A DNA stretch of 64,000 bases from Coriobacteriaceae bacterium (GTDB lineage: Bacteria > Actinomycetota > Coriobacteriia > Coriobacteriales > Coriobacteriaceae), in contig CP107217.1 in assembly GCA_025757745.1 (NCBI GenBank), positions 1,612,001 to 1,676,000 on the forward strand, in the 5' to 3' direction. Under the pieces are notes generated by a model. It was not told where the DNA came from. It did not search any database and was given only the letters and a program-made list of their open reading frames with translations. Position numbers and translations under genes: made by a program. Shown here in pieces: positions 63,780 through 64,000 of this stretch. The first letter of the stretch is position 1; every line of letters starts with the position of its first letter.

Positions 63780-63913
63780 ACATACTCCTTTAACCGTAGA
63801 AAAAAGCTGCGGAGCGGACAGGCCTTCACCGCAGCAAACCAATAGCCATTGTATGCCCAAACGATGGGTCAGCAATACGCCTCCCCGCTTAACGGCACAC
63901 GCCGCTTGGCGCA

Positions 63914-63993
63914 ATGGGGACAGGCTGCTTTGGGTAGTCGTTGGGGACGTTCTTAAACGACTAGTCATTCAAGAACGTCCCCAACGACTACCC
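63914..63993. repeat. GGGGAC-family hairpin with perfect 23-bp arms
   Basis: Arms at 63933-63955 (GGGTAGTCGTTGGGGACG, then TTCTT) and 63971-63993 are perfectly complementary; loop 15 nt. A GGGGACAGGCTGCTTTGGG half precedes it. It lies upstream of ade. Confidence 0.85.
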
Positions 63994-64000
63994 AACAACT

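Overview
The window looks like chromosomal DNA of a high-GC, Gram-positive anaerobe of the Coriobacteriia, most likely a gut Collinsella-type organism. This is inferred from protein content (split transketolase, ftsE/ftsX beside secA/prfB, a rubredoxin plus flavin reductase pair, lantibiotic-immunity-type ABC/two-component operons) and from abundant structured intergenic repeats. No database was consulted.

Layout. 1-9,050 is a mosaic. It holds an ABC-F gene with an attenuator-like leader and an esterase 5' end, then a chain of broken genes: a 5'-truncated guaA joined head to head to a DUF4143 ATPase fragment, an ABC permease fragment joined to an IS3 fragment, and an ABC ATPase 5' end and a response-regulator 5' end on the two sides of an intact IS3-family element. 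An intact DUF4143 ATPase also lies here. 9,040-18,460 carries two leftward operons, each with one ABC ATPase, two ABC-2 permeases and a two-component system, of the kind that protects against lantibiotics or other envelope-active peptides. A YefM/YoeB toxin-antitoxin pair lies between them. In one operon the response regulator is cut by the IS, and in the other the kinase has no ATPase domain. 18,560-25,120 holds an IS481 remnant, a Ser/Thr kinase-DUF6273 gene with an internal TAG, a copper operon (copA, copZ, csoR) and a zinc-ribbon membrane protein. 25,170-37,830 holds a frameshifted amidohydrolase, a nuclease-like gene, gltB/gltD, an Nramp transporter, and rubredoxin with flavin reductase. 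38,620-64,000 is mostly housekeeping (smpB, two tRNAs, rnr, ftsEX, split transketolase, yitT, prfB, secA, rpmE, citrate synthase, two HAD phosphatases, adenine deaminase), with a serine recombinase and an IS110-family element.

The most striking signal is not a gene. Between 20,959 and 37,537 there are five arrays, 16 units in all, of a 59-bp inverted repeat. Each unit has 17-nt arms (TGTCTCGATCTGTAACA and its complement) around a 25-nt centre, and units are separated by 20-22 nt, giving an 80-81-bp period. Arms carry compensatory changes and centres share a loop motif. Two arrays bracket the nuclease-like gene and two bracket the Nramp gene. I know of no described element with this architecture. 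At least four other hairpin-forming repeat families also occupy the intergenic regions.
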